DNA of 64,000 nt from Gammaproteobacteria bacterium (lineage in GTDB: Bacteria > Pseudomonadota > Gammaproteobacteria > SZUA-140). Location: the NCBI GenBank assembly GCA_016218365.1, contig JACREF010000017.1, forward strand, positions 1 to 64,000. Direction: 5' to 3'. Position numbers and translations under genes: made by a program. Under the pieces are notes generated by a model. The model was given only the letters and a program-made list of their open reading frames with translations, made no database searches and was not told the origin of the DNA. Within the stretch, counting starts at the first letter, position 1; every line of letters begins with the position of its first letter. Positions 1-10,500 of this stretch are shown in pieces.

Positions 1-1
1 C

Positions 2-916
2 AAGCTCGGCCTGTCGGCCAAGAACTACGGCCGCGCGGTATACGAATGTCTGCGCGGCGGTCTGGACTTCACCAAGGACGATGAAAACGTCAACAGCCAG
101 CCGTTCATGCGCTGGAGACAGCGTTTTGATTTCGTCATGGATGCCATCAACAAGGCCGAGGCCGAGACCGGCGAGCGCAAGGGTCACTACCTGAACGTCA
201 CCGCCCCGACCCCGGAAGAGATGTACAAGCGCGCTGAATACGCCAAGGAGATCGGCGCACCGATCATCATGCACGACTACATCACCGGTGGCTTCACGGC
301 CAACACCGGCCTGGCCAACTGGTGCCGTGACAACGGCATGCTGCTGCACATCCACCGTGCGATGCACGCGGTCATCGACCGCAACCCGCACCACGGTATC
401 CACTTCCGCGTCCTGACCAAGATCCTGCGTCTGTCCGGCGGTGACCACCTGCACACCGGCACCGTCGTCGGCAAGCTGGAAGGCGACCGTGCCTCCACCA
501 TCGGCTGGATCAACCTGCTGCGCGACAAATACATCAAGGAAGATCGTTCCATGGGTATCTTCTTCGATCAGGACTGGGGCTCCATGCCCGGCGCCTTTGC
601 TGTCGCCTCCGGCGGTATCCACGTCTGGCATATGCCGGCACTGGTCAATATCTTCGGCGACGACTCGGTACTGCAGTTCGGTGGCGGTACGCTGGGTCAC
701 CCATGGGGCAACGCCGCGGGTGCCGCCGCCAACCGTGTAGCGCTGGAAGCCTGTGTTGAGGCACGCAACCAGGGCCGCGCACTGGAGAAGGAAGGCAAGG
801 ATATTCTGACCGCCGCTGCCAAAAACAGCCCGGAACTGAAGATCGCCATGGAAACCTGGAAAGAGATCAAGTTCGAATTTGACACCGTCGACAAGCTCGA
901 CGTTGCCCATAAGTAA
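2..916 (+). CDS. cbbL: Ribulose-bisphosphate carboxylase large subunit, form I (5' truncated by window edge)
   Basis: Frame open from base 2 ([41 protein letters not shown]...); RuBisCO motifs [18 protein letters not shown] and [31 protein letters not shown]. Confidence 0.98.
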   Translation, partial: KLGLSAKNYGRAVYECLRGGLDFTKDDENVNSQPFMRWRQRFDFVMDAINKAEAETGERKGHYLNVTAPTPEEMYKRAEYAKEIGAPIIMHDYITGGFTANTGLANWCRDNGMLLHIHRAMHAVIDRNPHHGIHFRVLTKILRLSGGDHLHTGTVVGKLEGDRASTIGWINLLRDKYIKEDRSMGIFFDQDWGSMPGAFAVASGGIHVWHMPALVNIFGDDSVLQFGGGTLGHPWGNAAGAAANRVALEACVEARNQGRALEKEGKDILTAAAKNSPELKIAMETWKEIKFEFDTVDKLDVAHK

Positions 917-990
917 CAGGCCATACTGCGGGGAGTGGCATGCCGCTCCCCGCCCTGGCGTGATTCGAATTCAACATTGGAGACAAAGCA

Positions 991-1347
991 ATGAGCGAAA
1001 TGCAAGATTACAAATCAAGCCTGGCCGATTCCGCCAGCCGCAAGTTCGAGACCTTCTCGTACCTGCCGGAGATGAGCAAGGACCAGATCCGCAAGCAGGT
1101 GGAGTACATCATCAACAAGGGCTGGAACCCGGCGATTGAACACACCGAACCGGAAAATGCCTTTGACCATTACTGGTACATGTGGAAACTGCCGATGTTC
1201 GGTGAAACCAGCGTCGACAAGATCCTGGCCGAGGCCGAGGCCTGCCACAAGGCACACCCGAAGAATCACGTGCGTCTGGTCGGTTTCGACAACTTTACCC
1301 AGTCCAAGGGCGCAGAGATGGTGATCTTCCGCGGGCCGCAACGCTAA
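991..1347 (+). CDS. cbbS: Ribulose-bisphosphate carboxylase small subunit
   Basis: 118 aa directly downstream of cbb[36 protein letters not shown]...[12 protein letters not shown]. Confidence 0.98.
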   Translation: MSEMQDYKSSLADSASRKFETFSYLPEMSKDQIRKQVEYIINKGWNPAIEHTEPENAFDHYWYMWKLPMFGETSVDKILAEAEACHKAHPKNHVRLVGFDNFTQSKGAEMVIFRGPQR

Positions 1348-1383
1348 ACCCCCTGGGCGTCAGTTCATCGGCGTCAATCGCGG

Positions 1384-1420
1384 AAGCCCCTGCTCATCTT
1401 GATGGACAGGGGCTTTTTTA
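1384..1420 (+). terminator. Rho-independent terminator after cbbLS
   Basis: AAGCCCCTG-loop-CAGGGGCTT followed by a T run. Confidence 0.75.
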
Positions 1421-1499
1421 TTGCGTGCCAGCATCCAGCTGCATGTCTTTGGTAGACTGATGACATGCGCGTGGGTTTTACAGACACAGGAGCACCATC

Positions 1500-2309
1500 A
1501 TGAGCGTTCGCAACGTCGAGCAATACCGCATCATCAAACAACCCTATTACCTGCCAATCGGCAACGAGGTGGCACTGTTCGAGGCCGCCTACAGTGTACG
1601 GATGCCGGTCAATCTGAAAGGCCCGACCGGCTGCGGCAAGACCCGCTTTGTCGAATACATGGCCTGGAGGCTGGGCCGGCCGCTGATCACCGTCGCCTGC
1701 AATGAAGACATGACCGCCTCGGATCTGGTCGGCCGCTTCCTGCTCGACAAGGACGGCACGGTGTGGCAGGACGGGCCACTGGCCACCGCGGCGCGCCTCG
1801 GCGCCATCTGTTATCTTGATGAAGTGGTCGAGGCGCGCCAGGACACCACCGTCGTCATCCACCCGCTGACCGACCACCGCCGCACGCTGCCCTTGGACAA
1901 AAAGGGTGAACTGATCACCGCCCATGCCGATTTCCAGCTGGTGATCTCGTACAACCCCGGCTACCAGAGTCTGATGAAGGATCTGAAACAGTCGACCAAA
2001 CAGCGTTTCGCCGCGCTTGATTTCGACTATCCGAAGGCCGAGCTGGAGACCGAGATCCTGATCAACGAGACCGGCATCCAGCGTGACATCGCTGAAAAAC
2101 TGGTGCAGATCGCCCAGCGCGCCCGCAACCTCAAGGGACATGGCCTCGACGAGGGCATCTCGACCCGCCTGCTGGTGTATGCAGGTCAGCTGATCCACAA
2201 GGGCATCGATCCGGTCGCCGCCTGCAGCATGACCCTGGTGCGGCCACTGACCGATGACCCCGACATGCGCGACACACTCGACGCCGCCGTCGGCACCTTC
2301 TTCAACTGA
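1500..2309 (+). CDS. cbbQ: CbbQ/NirQ/NorQ-family AAA+ ATPase (RuBisCO activase subunit)
   Basis: Walker [11 protein letters not shown], Walker [13 protein letters not shown]; position downstream of cbbLS. Confidence 0.95.
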   Translation: MSVRNVEQYRIIKQPYYLPIGNEVALFEAAYSVRMPVNLKGPTGCGKTRFVEYMAWRLGRPLITVACNEDMTASDLVGRFLLDKDGTVWQDGPLATAARLGAICYLDEVVEARQDTTVVIHPLTDHRRTLPLDKKGELITAHADFQLVISYNPGYQSLMKDLKQSTKQRFAALDFDYPKAELETEILINETGIQRDIAEKLVQIAQRARNLKGHGLDEGISTRLLVYAGQLIHKGIDPVAACSMTLVRPLTDDPDMRDTLDAAVGTFFN

Positions 2310-2327
2310 CACCACCACAGCGTCTGC

Positions 2328-2921
2328 ATGATGGAAACCTCTGCCTATCTGGACAGCCTGCGCCAGGATATCGTGTTCAACGATACGCTGTGCGGGCTGC
2401 CGTTCACCTTCCACACCACCTGGGGCTTGTTCTCGCCGCGCGAGATCGACGATGGCAGCCGGCTGCTGCTGCAACATATCGAGCTCCCCATCGACGCCGA
2501 TTGTCTCGACATTGGCTGCGGCTATGGCACGCTCGGCCTGACGCTGGCGCGACTGGCGCCGCAGGGCCGCACCCTGCTGGTCGACAAGGACTTCGTCGCC
2601 ATCGATTACTGCCGCAAAAACATCCAGCTCAACGGTATCGGCAACGCCGAGGCCATGCTCAGCAATGGCCTTGGTGCCATCGGCGAGCGGCGTTTTGATA
2701 TCATCGTCTCGAACCTGCCGGCCAAGGTCGGCAAGGAACTGCTGCAGCTGTTGCTGCATGATGCCCATCAACATCTGAACCCCGGCGGGCGATTATATGT
2801 GGTCACGATCACCGGGCTGCGCCGTTTTATCCAGCGCCACTTTATCGAGACCTTCGGCAACTATGACAAGCTCAAGCAGGGCGCGCATTACACTGTAGCG
2901 ATGGCCTGTAAGACACGCTGA
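2328..2921 (+). CDS. Class I SAM-dependent methyltransferase (RsmC/MJ0882-like)
   Basis: Motif I LDIGCGYGTLGLTLA, motif IV-like IIVSNLPAKVGKE; lies between cbbQ and cbbO. Confidence 0.85.
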   Translation: MMETSAYLDSLRQDIVFNDTLCGLPFTFHTTWGLFSPREIDDGSRLLLQHIELPIDADCLDIGCGYGTLGLTLARLAPQGRTLLVDKDFVAIDYCRKNIQLNGIGNAEAMLSNGLGAIGERRFDIIVSNLPAKVGKELLQLLLHDAHQHLNPGGRLYVVTITGLRRFIQRHFIETFGNYDKLKQGAHYTVAMACKTR

Positions 2922-2934
2922 CGGGGATCACACC

Positions 2935-5262
2935 ATGACAGTGAACATCGATGATTACCGTGAACGGCTGCAGCGCGCCGCACCGGAACTCAAGGACACG
3001 CTGGACGGCCTGTTCCAGGATGCCTCGCGCACCATCTCGGTCGCGGCCTTAAAGGACTATCTGGACGGTGCCGCCGGTCTGGCCGAGCTCGGCCGCGGCG
3101 GTGATCTGGTCATCACCTTCCTGGAGCAGATGCCGCGCGTCGCCCAGGAATGCGGCGATGACATCATCCGCGACTGTCTGAATGCGGCACTGAAACTGTC
3201 ATCGATGACCTCCGGCGAGGTCATCAAGCTGATGTTATCCAGCCTGCCCACGGCATCCCGTCGCCTCGGTGACCCGGAGCTGCTGCGCCAGTACCTGACA
3301 CTGATCCATCAGATGTCGACCAAGGCGCCACGCGGCCTGCGGCCGATGCTCAATCATATCGATGAACTGCTGTCGAAGCTGACACTGTCCGGACTCAAGC
3401 GCTGGTGCAACTTCGGCATCGAGGCCTATCGCCGCGACCTTGGCAGCCTGACCGCCTATTTTGACCTCGCCACCCAGGACAGCCTGGCGGTGTTGCAAAA
3501 AGAACGGCGCGGCACCTTGTTCGTCGACAAGCAACGCAAGCTGAACTTCTATCTGCGCGCGCTGTGGGGCCGTGACTTCTTCCTGCGCCCGACCGCCGCC
3601 GATCACAGCGACTTCCGCCCCTACCTTGGCGCACGCACGCTGCATCTGCCCGACGCCGTCGACGACGTGGCCGGCATATCTGGCCTGGAGTTATACCGTG
3701 CCTGCGCGGCCCACATGGCGGCCCATATCGTCTACACCCCGGCCGCGCTGTCGGCCACGCAGCTGTCGCCGGCGCAGATGTTTTTCATCGGACTGATCGA
3801 GGATGCGCGCGTCGAATACAACGCGGTCTGCCAGTTTCCGGGCCTGCAGCGACTGTGGGGCAGCCTGCTCGCGCTCGGGCACGAAGCTGAGGCCGAGCAT
3901 CCGACGGTCGTGGCGCTCGAACAGGCCGCGCAGTTGCTGCTCGATGCCAATGCGCGCGGTGGCGACGCCGCCATCAATGAATTTGCCGCCCGTTTTCACA
4001 GCGAGGTCGCGGCGCACCCGCTCGACACCACATTGAGCTGGCATTACGGCATCGAGCTGTACAACCTGTTTAGCGGCCGCCAGGCAATGCCCAGCCTGCG
4101 TATCCTGCAGCGGCTGCGTATTCCGTATCGCGATGACAACCGTTTCATCTGGGACATGGAGCAGTTCCGCTTCGACAAGGATGTCGACTACCTGGCCGCC
4201 AGAGGGCACCAGGTGCGGCGCAACGTCAATGTCATGGAGATGGTCAACGAGGTCGACTGCGAGCTGGCCGGCGATGACGCCCAGGAGGTGTGGCGGCTGT
4301 CGACGGCGTTCTGGCTCGACCAGGAGGCCAAAACCATCAATGAACTGGAAGGCCGGGAGCCGATCAGCGATCCGTTTCATTATCCGGAATGGGATTACCA
4401 GATCCAGCTGCATCGCCCCGACTGGGCCACCGTCTACGAACGGCGCCCGACCCGCGGTGATGCCCAGCTGATCGAGGACATCCTGGTCGAACACCGGCCG
4501 GTCACCTCGCGTATCCGCCAGATCATCGATATGCTGCAACCCGAGGGCATCATCCGCGATCGCCGGCTCGAGGACGGCGATGAGATCGACATCAATGCCG
4601 CGATCGACGCGATGATTGATATCCGGATGGGCCGCTCCCCCGACCCGCGCATCACCATGCGCAACATCGTCAAGAACCGCGATCTGTGTGTCGTGGTACT
4701 GCTCGACCTGTCGGAATCCACCAACGAGACCGTCGAAGGTTCGGACAAGACCATCCTGGCGCTGACCCGCGAGGCCTGTACGCTGGTGGCCACCGCGATC
4801 AATGGCATCGGTGACCCGTTTGCGATCCACGGCTTTGCCTCCGATGGCCGCCATGACGTGCAGTATTTCCGTTTCAAGGACTTCGGCCAGAAGCTGGATG
4901 ATGAGGTCAAGGCACGGCTGGCCGGCATGCGCGGCGGGCTGTCGACCCGGATGGGCGCGGCGATGCGCCATGCCGGCCAGCACCTGCTGCACCAGGCGCA
5001 ACGCCGCAAGCTGCTGTTGCTGGTCACTGATGGCGAACCGGCCGACATCGATGAGCGCGACCCCCAGCATCTGCGTCAGGATGCCAAAAAGGCCGTTGAG
5101 GAGCTTTACAGCAAGGGTGTGATGACGTACTGTCTGACGCTCGACCCGCGCGCCGACGATTATGTAACCCGGATCTTTGGCCGCAACAACTACACTATTA
5201 TCGACCATGTACAGCGGCTGCCGGAAAAGCTGCCGGCACTGTTCGCCACCCTGACGCGCTGA
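2935..5262 (+). CDS. cbbO: CbbO/NorD-type von Willebrand factor A domain protein (RuBisCO activase subunit)
   Basis: 775 aa, C-terminal VWA MIDAS-like VVVLLDLSESTNE and LLLLVTDGEPADIDERDP; linked to cbbQ. Confidence 0.93.
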   Translation: MTVNIDDYRERLQRAAPELKDTLDGLFQDASRTISVAALKDYLDGAAGLAELGRGGDLVITFLEQMPRVAQECGDDIIRDCLNAALKLSSMTSGEVIKLMLSSLPTASRRLGDPELLRQYLTLIHQMSTKAPRGLRPMLNHIDELLSKLTLSGLKRWCNFGIEAYRRDLGSLTAYFDLATQDSLAVLQKERRGTLFVDKQRKLNFYLRALWGRDFFLRPTAADHSDFRPYLGARTLHLPDAVDDVAGISGLELYRACAAHMAAHIVYTPAALSATQLSPAQMFFIGLIEDARVEYNAVCQFPGLQRLWGSLLALGHEAEAEHPTVVALEQAAQLLLDANARGGDAAINEFAARFHSEVAAHPLDTTLSWHYGIELYNLFSGRQAMPSLRILQRLRIPYRDDNRFIWDMEQFRFDKDVDYLAARGHQVRRNVNVMEMVNEVDCELAGDDAQEVWRLSTAFWLDQEAKTINELEGREPISDPFHYPEWDYQIQLHRPDWATVYERRPTRGDAQLIEDILVEHRPVTSRIRQIIDMLQPEGIIRDRRLEDGDEIDINAAIDAMIDIRMGRSPDPRITMRNIVKNRDLCVVVLLDLSESTNETVEGSDKTILALTREACTLVATAINGIGDPFAIHGFASDGRHDVQYFRFKDFGQKLDDEVKARLAGMRGGLSTRMGAAMRHAGQHLLHQAQRRKLLLLVTDGEPADIDERDPQHLRQDAKKAVEELYSKGVMTYCLTLDPRADDYVTRIFGRNNYTIIDHVQRLPEKLPALFATLTR

Positions 5263-5271
5263 GTATATATT

Positions 5272-6489
5272 TTGATGACACCACCTGCCGCTGCGACACC
5301 CAGCAAGGAACCCATCGTCACGCTGCAACTGGGCTCGACCCGGGTCACGATACTGGGCACCGCCCACATCTCACGCGCCAGCGCCGACATGGTGCGCGAG
5401 TTGCTTGATCGCGGCGACTTTGATGCCGTGGCGGTTGAGTTATGCCCGAGCCGCCACAATGCCATCGTCAATCCCGATGCCCTGGCCAAGATGGATCTGT
5501 TCGAGGTGCTGCGCAAGAAAAAGACCGCGATGGTCGCCGCCAACCTCGCACTGGGCGCGTTCCAGCAACGGATGGCCGACGAACTCGGCATCGAGCCGGG
5601 GGCCGAGATGAAGACCGCGATCGCCATCGCCCAGCAGCATCATCTACCGGTATTGCTGATCGACCGCGAGATCAGTGTCACGTTGAAACGCGTCTACAGC
5701 AATGTCGGCTGGTGGCGACGTATCAACCTGTTGTCAGGCCTGCTGGCCAGCCTGCTGACCCAGCAGAAGGTCACCGCAGCAGAGATCGAGCGCCTCAAGG
5801 AAGGGGATATCCTCGAATCGGCCTTCACCCAATTCGCGCAGCGCGCCCGCGAGATCTATCAGCCGTTGATCGATGAACGCGACCAGTATATGACGGCGCG
5901 ACTGCGTCAGGAGATCGAGAGCACCCAGCCGCGCCACATCCTGGCCATCATCGGCGCCGGTCACCTGAAGGGTATCCACAACTATCTGAACACGCCGGCT
6001 ACCGAAGCACCGTCCGACACGCTGGCTCGGCTCGATGTCGTACCCCCGCCGAGTCGCTGGCTCAGCGTGATCCCGTGGCTGATCACCATCCTAGTCAGCG
6101 CTGGTTTTGTCATCGGCTTCATGCGTAGCCCGGATCTGGGCTGGCAGCTGATCATGAACTGGATCGTCATCACCGGCGGCCTGTCAGCGCTCGGGGCGCT
6201 GCTGGCACGCGCCCACCCGCTGACCATCATCAGCGCCTTCCTGTCAGCGCCATTAACAACGCTGAATCCGGCGATCGGCGTCGGCATGGTCACTGCGCCG
6301 GTTGAACTGTATTTCCGCCGCCCCAATGTCGGCGACTTCAGCGCGTTGCGCCGCGATGCCTCGACGCTGCAGGGCTGGTGGCGCAATCGCGTTGCCCGCA
6401 CCTTCCTGGTCTTCATCTTCAGCACCCTGGGCGCGGCGACCGGCACCTATCTGGCCGGCTTCAAGATCATCGAACAACTCGCAGGCTGA
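5272..6489 (+). CDS. TraB/PrgY family protein
   Basis: VTILGTAHISRASADMVRELL...VAVELCPSRH, IIGAGHLKGI, C-terminal TM helices. Confidence 0.85.
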   Translation: MMTPPAAATPSKEPIVTLQLGSTRVTILGTAHISRASADMVRELLDRGDFDAVAVELCPSRHNAIVNPDALAKMDLFEVLRKKKTAMVAANLALGAFQQRMADELGIEPGAEMKTAIAIAQQHHLPVLLIDREISVTLKRVYSNVGWWRRINLLSGLLASLLTQQKVTAAEIERLKEGDILESAFTQFAQRAREIYQPLIDERDQYMTARLRQEIESTQPRHILAIIGAGHLKGIHNYLNTPATEAPSDTLARLDVVPPPSRWLSVIPWLITILVSAGFVIGFMRSPDLGWQLIMNWIVITGGLSALGALLARAHPLTIISAFLSAPLTTLNPAIGVGMVTAPVELYFRRPNVGDFSALRRDASTLQGWWRNRVARTFLVFIFSTLGAATGTYLAGFKIIEQLAG

Positions 6490-6518
6490 ACTGAAGCTTC
6501 CTCGTGAGTCAGGACATC

Positions 6519-7157
6519 CTAATAGCGGTAATTCAAGCTCAGCAAATGAAAATTGATGCCCTTATTTGGGGTGGCTATCGAGAAATTTGAATAATGCATG
6601 AATCGATAGCTCGCCTCCCATTGCCGCCGCTCGCCATACGCCATGCCCAGTCTATACAGGCTATTAAACTGGAAATTTGTACCGAATTGCCTTTCATTTA
6701 TATGCGTACTGCTTATAAATCCCCCGCCCAGACCGACATCCAGGAATGGCTTCAGCCCTTGCTCAGAATCGCTTAAGAAGCGGTACACATACGCCGCGCC
6801 CAGCCCGCTATTTGCGCCTTCTTGCGTCCTATCTATCAGGCTCTGCCATTTCGTATACTCAACTTGCCAGTAGCTGTTTAGAGTAGCATGGCCAATCTTC
6901 AGCAAGTCGGAACGCGTATCCCAGCGCGCGCCTATAACCTCTATAAATACATCATCCCCATGGGCGCCCATCTCCCCGTACATAGTGTCTGCTTCAGCCG
7001 GATTTGTCAGGTATGTCAGGCCGATGGTGGTTAAGGCGGCCAATTTCCAGGCCCTGGATTCAAGATCGTTGCTGCCCGCCCAGCCTGATCCGGCATTGCC
7101 GACCAGTACGATCACTGTCAACGCCATAGTTAATATCTTGCCTCGCATCACATGCAT
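6519..7157 (-). CDS. Acyloxyacyl hydrolase / PagL-like lipid A deacylase
   Basis: Likely start MHVMRGK; C-terminal YRFMHYSNFSIATPNKGINFH matches the PagL HxSN...NxGxN pattern; signal peptide. Confidence 0.7.
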   Translation of the reverse strand: MHVMRGKILTMALTVIVLVGNAGSGWAGSNDLESRAWKLAALTTIGLTYLTNPAEADTMYGEMGAHGDDVFIEVIGARWDTRSDLLKIGHATLNSYWQVEYTKWQSLIDRTQEGANSGLGAAYVYRFLSDSEQGLKPFLDVGLGGGFISSTHINERQFGTNFQFNSLYRLGMAYGERRQWEASYRFMHYSNFSIATPNKGINFHLLSLNYRY

Positions 7158-7364
7158 AACCACCACCCTGTTTTCAACCAAATAACGACCGCCTGTGCCA
7201 CCACACGACGACACATGACCCGCTGTTTCAGCGTGTAAATCCGGAAAAACGAACGCGGCCACGATGATGGCCGCGTCGCTACAAGCTCAGCAAATTTTTT
7301 GGGATAGACCCATGCCTTTCCTGCTTATATGGGCGATGACTCTATCTAAATACAAGAACCTTTG

Positions 7365-8096
7365 TCAATCAACATAAGGCCCCCACTGGCGGATCGGCTC
7401 ACGATGCGGGCGGCCAAAGCATACCATGAACCGGGCCTTGCCCTCGGCACTGACATCGACACTGGCCGGCGCCTCGAAAAAGACCACGCCCCCCGTTGTC
7501 AGTGACTGGTCATTGATCCGGATCGTGCCATCGACCACATAAAGCAGGCCGCGAAACTCCTTAGGCATCTGCTCCTGAAATCGCCCGCCCGACTCGAGAT
7601 TGACCTCAAGATAACGCACCGGGGTCTGCAGCTTGACTGCACCGTCATCTCCGACGATCACCTTGACACTGCCTTGGTCGAGCGCATGCACAGGCATCTG
7701 CCCGGCATCGGTCTGGACATAGTCCGGCGCAATATCCTTCAGGCGCTGCGGCAGATTGATCCACAGCTGGATGCCGCGCGTCTCGCCGTCACGCGACGGC
7801 ATCTCGGAATGTTCCAGCCCGCGACCGGCGGTGAAGCGCTGCGCGCCGCCATCACTGACCGTCGATTCATTGCCCAGATTATCCTTATGACTGATCGAGC
7901 CATGAAAGATGTAGGTGATCGCCTCAAAACCGCGGTGCGGGTGGGTCGGAAACCCGCTGCCGGGCTGGATCCGGAAGTCATCCCACAACACAAAGGGATC
8001 AAAGTTCATCCGGGCGCGCGAGATCGGAAACAGCCGGTTGACCCGCGCCCCGGCCCCTTCCATCATTTGCTGTGCCTGGTCGATGATGATGCTCAT
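7365..8096 (-). CDS. Pirin family protein
   Basis: DPFVLWDDFRIQPGSGFPTHPHRGFEAITYIFHGSISHKDNLGN. Confidence 0.95.
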   Translation of the reverse strand: MSIIIDQAQQMMEGAGARVNRLFPISRARMNFDPFVLWDDFRIQPGSGFPTHPHRGFEAITYIFHGSISHKDNLGNESTVSDGGAQRFTAGRGLEHSEMPSRDGETRGIQLWINLPQRLKDIAPDYVQTDAGQMPVHALDQGSVKVIVGDDGAVKLQTPVRYLEVNLESGGRFQEQMPKEFRGLLYVVDGTIRINDQSLTTGGVVFFEAPASVDVSAEGKARFMVCFGRPHREPIRQWGPYVD

Positions 8097-8130
8097 GGAT
8101 GATACCCCCGATTAATATGCCCGTTACAGG

Positions 8131-8550
8131 TTATTTGTTACCGCCGCGACTGTCACTGGCGTCATCGACACTCGGTGCGCCGGCACCATGTATCACCAGC
8201 AACAACAACCCACCGCTGATCGCCAGATTCTTCAGAAACATGATCATCTGGATCTGATCGGCAACGTTGCGGTGAAAGATCAGCGCTGCCACCACGGTGA
8301 AGCCTGCCAGTGCCGCCGCGGCCCAGCGCGTCTTCCAGCCCATCAACAAGGCCAGACCGCCACCGATCTCCAGCAGGATCACCAGCGGCAGCAACATCGC
8401 CGGCACCCCCATCGCCGTCATGTAGCCGGCAGTACCCGCATAACCAGCCCCTAGTTTACCTACACCTGCCAAGATAAATATTGCTGCCAGCAATGCCCGA
8501 GCTGCCACTGTCATCACCTTATTCATCATCACTCCTCCTGTTAAAAACAC
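8131..8550 (-). CDS. DoxX family membrane protein
   Basis: AARALLAAIFILAGVGKL...GIPAMLLPLVILLEIGGGLALLMGWKTRWAA-type DoxX profile. Confidence 0.9.
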   Translation of the reverse strand: MFLTGGVMMNKVMTVAARALLAAIFILAGVGKLGAGYAGTAGYMTAMGVPAMLLPLVILLEIGGGLALLMGWKTRWAAAALAGFTVVAALIFHRNVADQIQMIMFLKNLAISGGLLLLVIHGAGAPSVDDASDSRGGNK

Positions 8551-8635
8551 TGTAGATCCATTATCTCCAAAATATTTCGATAATAAAGTACAATATTTTG
8601 TTCAATTCAATCAGTTTTATTGATATGTTACGGCG

Positions 8636-9547
8636 ATGAACCATCCCAAAACCACGCTGGAACAATGGCGGACCCTGCAGACGGTGATCGACCAGGGGGG
8701 CTTTGCCCAGGCCGCGACCCAGCTGCATCGTAGTCAATCAGCGATCAGTTACAGCCTGGCAAAATTGCAGCAGATGCTGGGCGTGGAGTTGCTGGAGATC
8801 CGCGGACGCCGCGCCGAATTGACCGCAACAGGTCAGCAATTACTGCTGCGCGCCCGCGCCTTGCTCAAGGACGCCGGTGAACTGGAACAGCTGGCGCAGC
8901 AGATCAAACAGGGCTGGGAGATTGAAATCGAACTGGTGTTTGATGCGATCTTTCCGTCAAGCCTGTTGCTGTCAGCCTTGCAGAGCTTTGCCAGTGAACA
9001 CCCACTGACCCGCATCCAGCTCAGAGAGGTCGTGTTATCAGGCGCCGAAGATGCGCTGCGCAAAGGCGAGGCGGATCTGGTAATCAGCCCGCTGGTGCCC
9101 AGCGGCTATATCGGTGAAAAGCTGCTGGAGGTGGAATTCATCGCCGTGGCCCATCCCGATCATCCGCTGCATCACCAGGGCAGCATCAGCTACCAGCAGC
9201 TGAAGAATGAGACCCAGCTGGTGATACGCGACTCCGGCCTGTTTCAGCAACGTGATTTCGGCTGGCTAGGGGCGAAACATCGCTGGACAGTCAGCAATAT
9301 CGCCACATCGATCAACGCTATCCGTCGCGGGCTTGGTTTCGGCTGGCTACCGGCACATGCCATAGACACCGAGCTGAGAGAAGGCCTGCTGAAGGCGCTG
9401 CCACTGCAACAGGGTCAGCGCAGGCAGGCCCTGTTATATCTGATCATGGTGCGCGGCGAGACTGCGGGACCTGCCACACGCCTGCTGGCTGAACTGTTGC
9501 TGCGCAGTGTCCGCAGTCACGATGATGGATCCGAGATCCAGCCATGA
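8636..9547 (+). CDS. LysR family transcriptional regulator
   Basis: N-terminal wHTH: QTVIDQGGFAQAATQLHRSQSAISYSLAKLQQMLGVELLE; divergent from doxX/pirin. Confidence 0.95.
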   Translation: MNHPKTTLEQWRTLQTVIDQGGFAQAATQLHRSQSAISYSLAKLQQMLGVELLEIRGRRAELTATGQQLLLRARALLKDAGELEQLAQQIKQGWEIEIELVFDAIFPSSLLLSALQSFASEHPLTRIQLREVVLSGAEDALRKGEADLVISPLVPSGYIGEKLLEVEFIAVAHPDHPLHHQGSISYQQLKNETQLVIRDSGLFQQRDFGWLGAKHRWTVSNIATSINAIRRGLGFGWLPAHAIDTELREGLLKALPLQQGQRRQALLYLIMVRGETAGPATRLLAELLLRSVRSHDDGSEIQP

Positions 9548-10497
9548 TGCGCATCGGCATCGACCTCGGCGGCACCAAGATCGAGATCATCGCCCTCGAT
9601 GATCAGGGATCGATACGGCTGCGGCGGCGCATCACCGCGCCGCGCAACGATTATGCTGCCACGCTGCAGGCCATCACCGGGCTGGTCAACGCTGCCGAGG
9701 GCGAACTGGCATGTCCGGCCACGGTTGGCATCGCGATCCCGGGCGCGGTGTCGCCGGCCAGCGGCCTGATCAAGAACGCCAATTCCACCTGGCTGAATGG
9801 ACGCCCGCTGCAGCAGGATCTGGAGCAGGCGCTGCAACGACCGTTGCGACTGGCCAATGATGCCAATTGTTTCGCGGTATCGGAGGCCCATGACGGTGCG
9901 GCGGCCGGCCATGCGCTGGTATTCGGCGTCATCCTCGGCACCGGCACTGGTGGCGGCATCGTATGGCACGGCCAGCCCGTCATCGGTCGCAATGCCATCG
10001 CCGGCGAATGGGGGCATAATCCGCTGCCCGGGCCGACGCCTGATGAGCTGCCCGGGCCACGCTGTTATTGCGGCCGGCATGGTTGTATCGAGACCTGGTT
10101 GTCCGGTCCTGGGCTGGCGCGCGATCATCAGCGTCACGGTGGTGATGGCGCGCTGGATGCCGCGCAGATTGCCTGGTGTGCGGCGCAGGGCGATGCCCTG
10201 GCCGAGGCCACACTGGGCCGTTATGAACAGCGGTTGGCCCGCGCCCTGGCCTCGGTCATCAATATGCTTGACCCGGACTCCATCGTCCTCGGAGGCGGCG
10301 TCTCGAACATCGAACGCTTGTATGTCAACGTGCCCCGGCTGTGGTCACAACACGTGTTCTCTGACCGGATCACCACACCACTGGTGCGTCATCTTCATGG
10401 CGACTCCAGCGGGGTGCGCGGCGCGGCCTGGTTATGGACGGCTGACCACAGGCCCTCGCACTGCCAGGATGCTGCCGTTACAATACATCATGACTGA
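9544..10497 (+). CDS. ROK family sugar kinase (fructokinase-like)
   Basis: MRIGIDLGGTKIEIIALD, ROK signature, CYCGRHGCIETWLSGPG zinc motif. Confidence 0.92.
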   Translation: MMRIGIDLGGTKIEIIALDDQGSIRLRRRITAPRNDYAATLQAITGLVNAAEGELACPATVGIAIPGAVSPASGLIKNANSTWLNGRPLQQDLEQALQRPLRLANDANCFAVSEAHDGAAAGHALVFGVILGTGTGGGIVWHGQPVIGRNAIAGEWGHNPLPGPTPDELPGPRCYCGRHGCIETWLSGPGLARDHQRHGGDGALDAAQIAWCAAQGDALAEATLGRYEQRLARALASVINMLDPDSIVLGGGVSNIERLYVNVPRLWSQHVFSDRITTPLVRHLHGDSSGVRGAAWLWTADHRPSHCQDAAVTIHHD

Positions 10498-10500
10498 ACC

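Noticed and set aside
1374-2774. 466-aa minus-strand ORF opposite cbbQ and the methyltransferase
   Set aside because: Shadow ORF from GC-rich codon usage; the plus strand encodes well-recognised proteins.
3691-5367. 558-aa minus-strand ORF antisense to cbbO
   Set aside because: Compositionally shadow-like; no domain motifs, fully overlaps cbbO.
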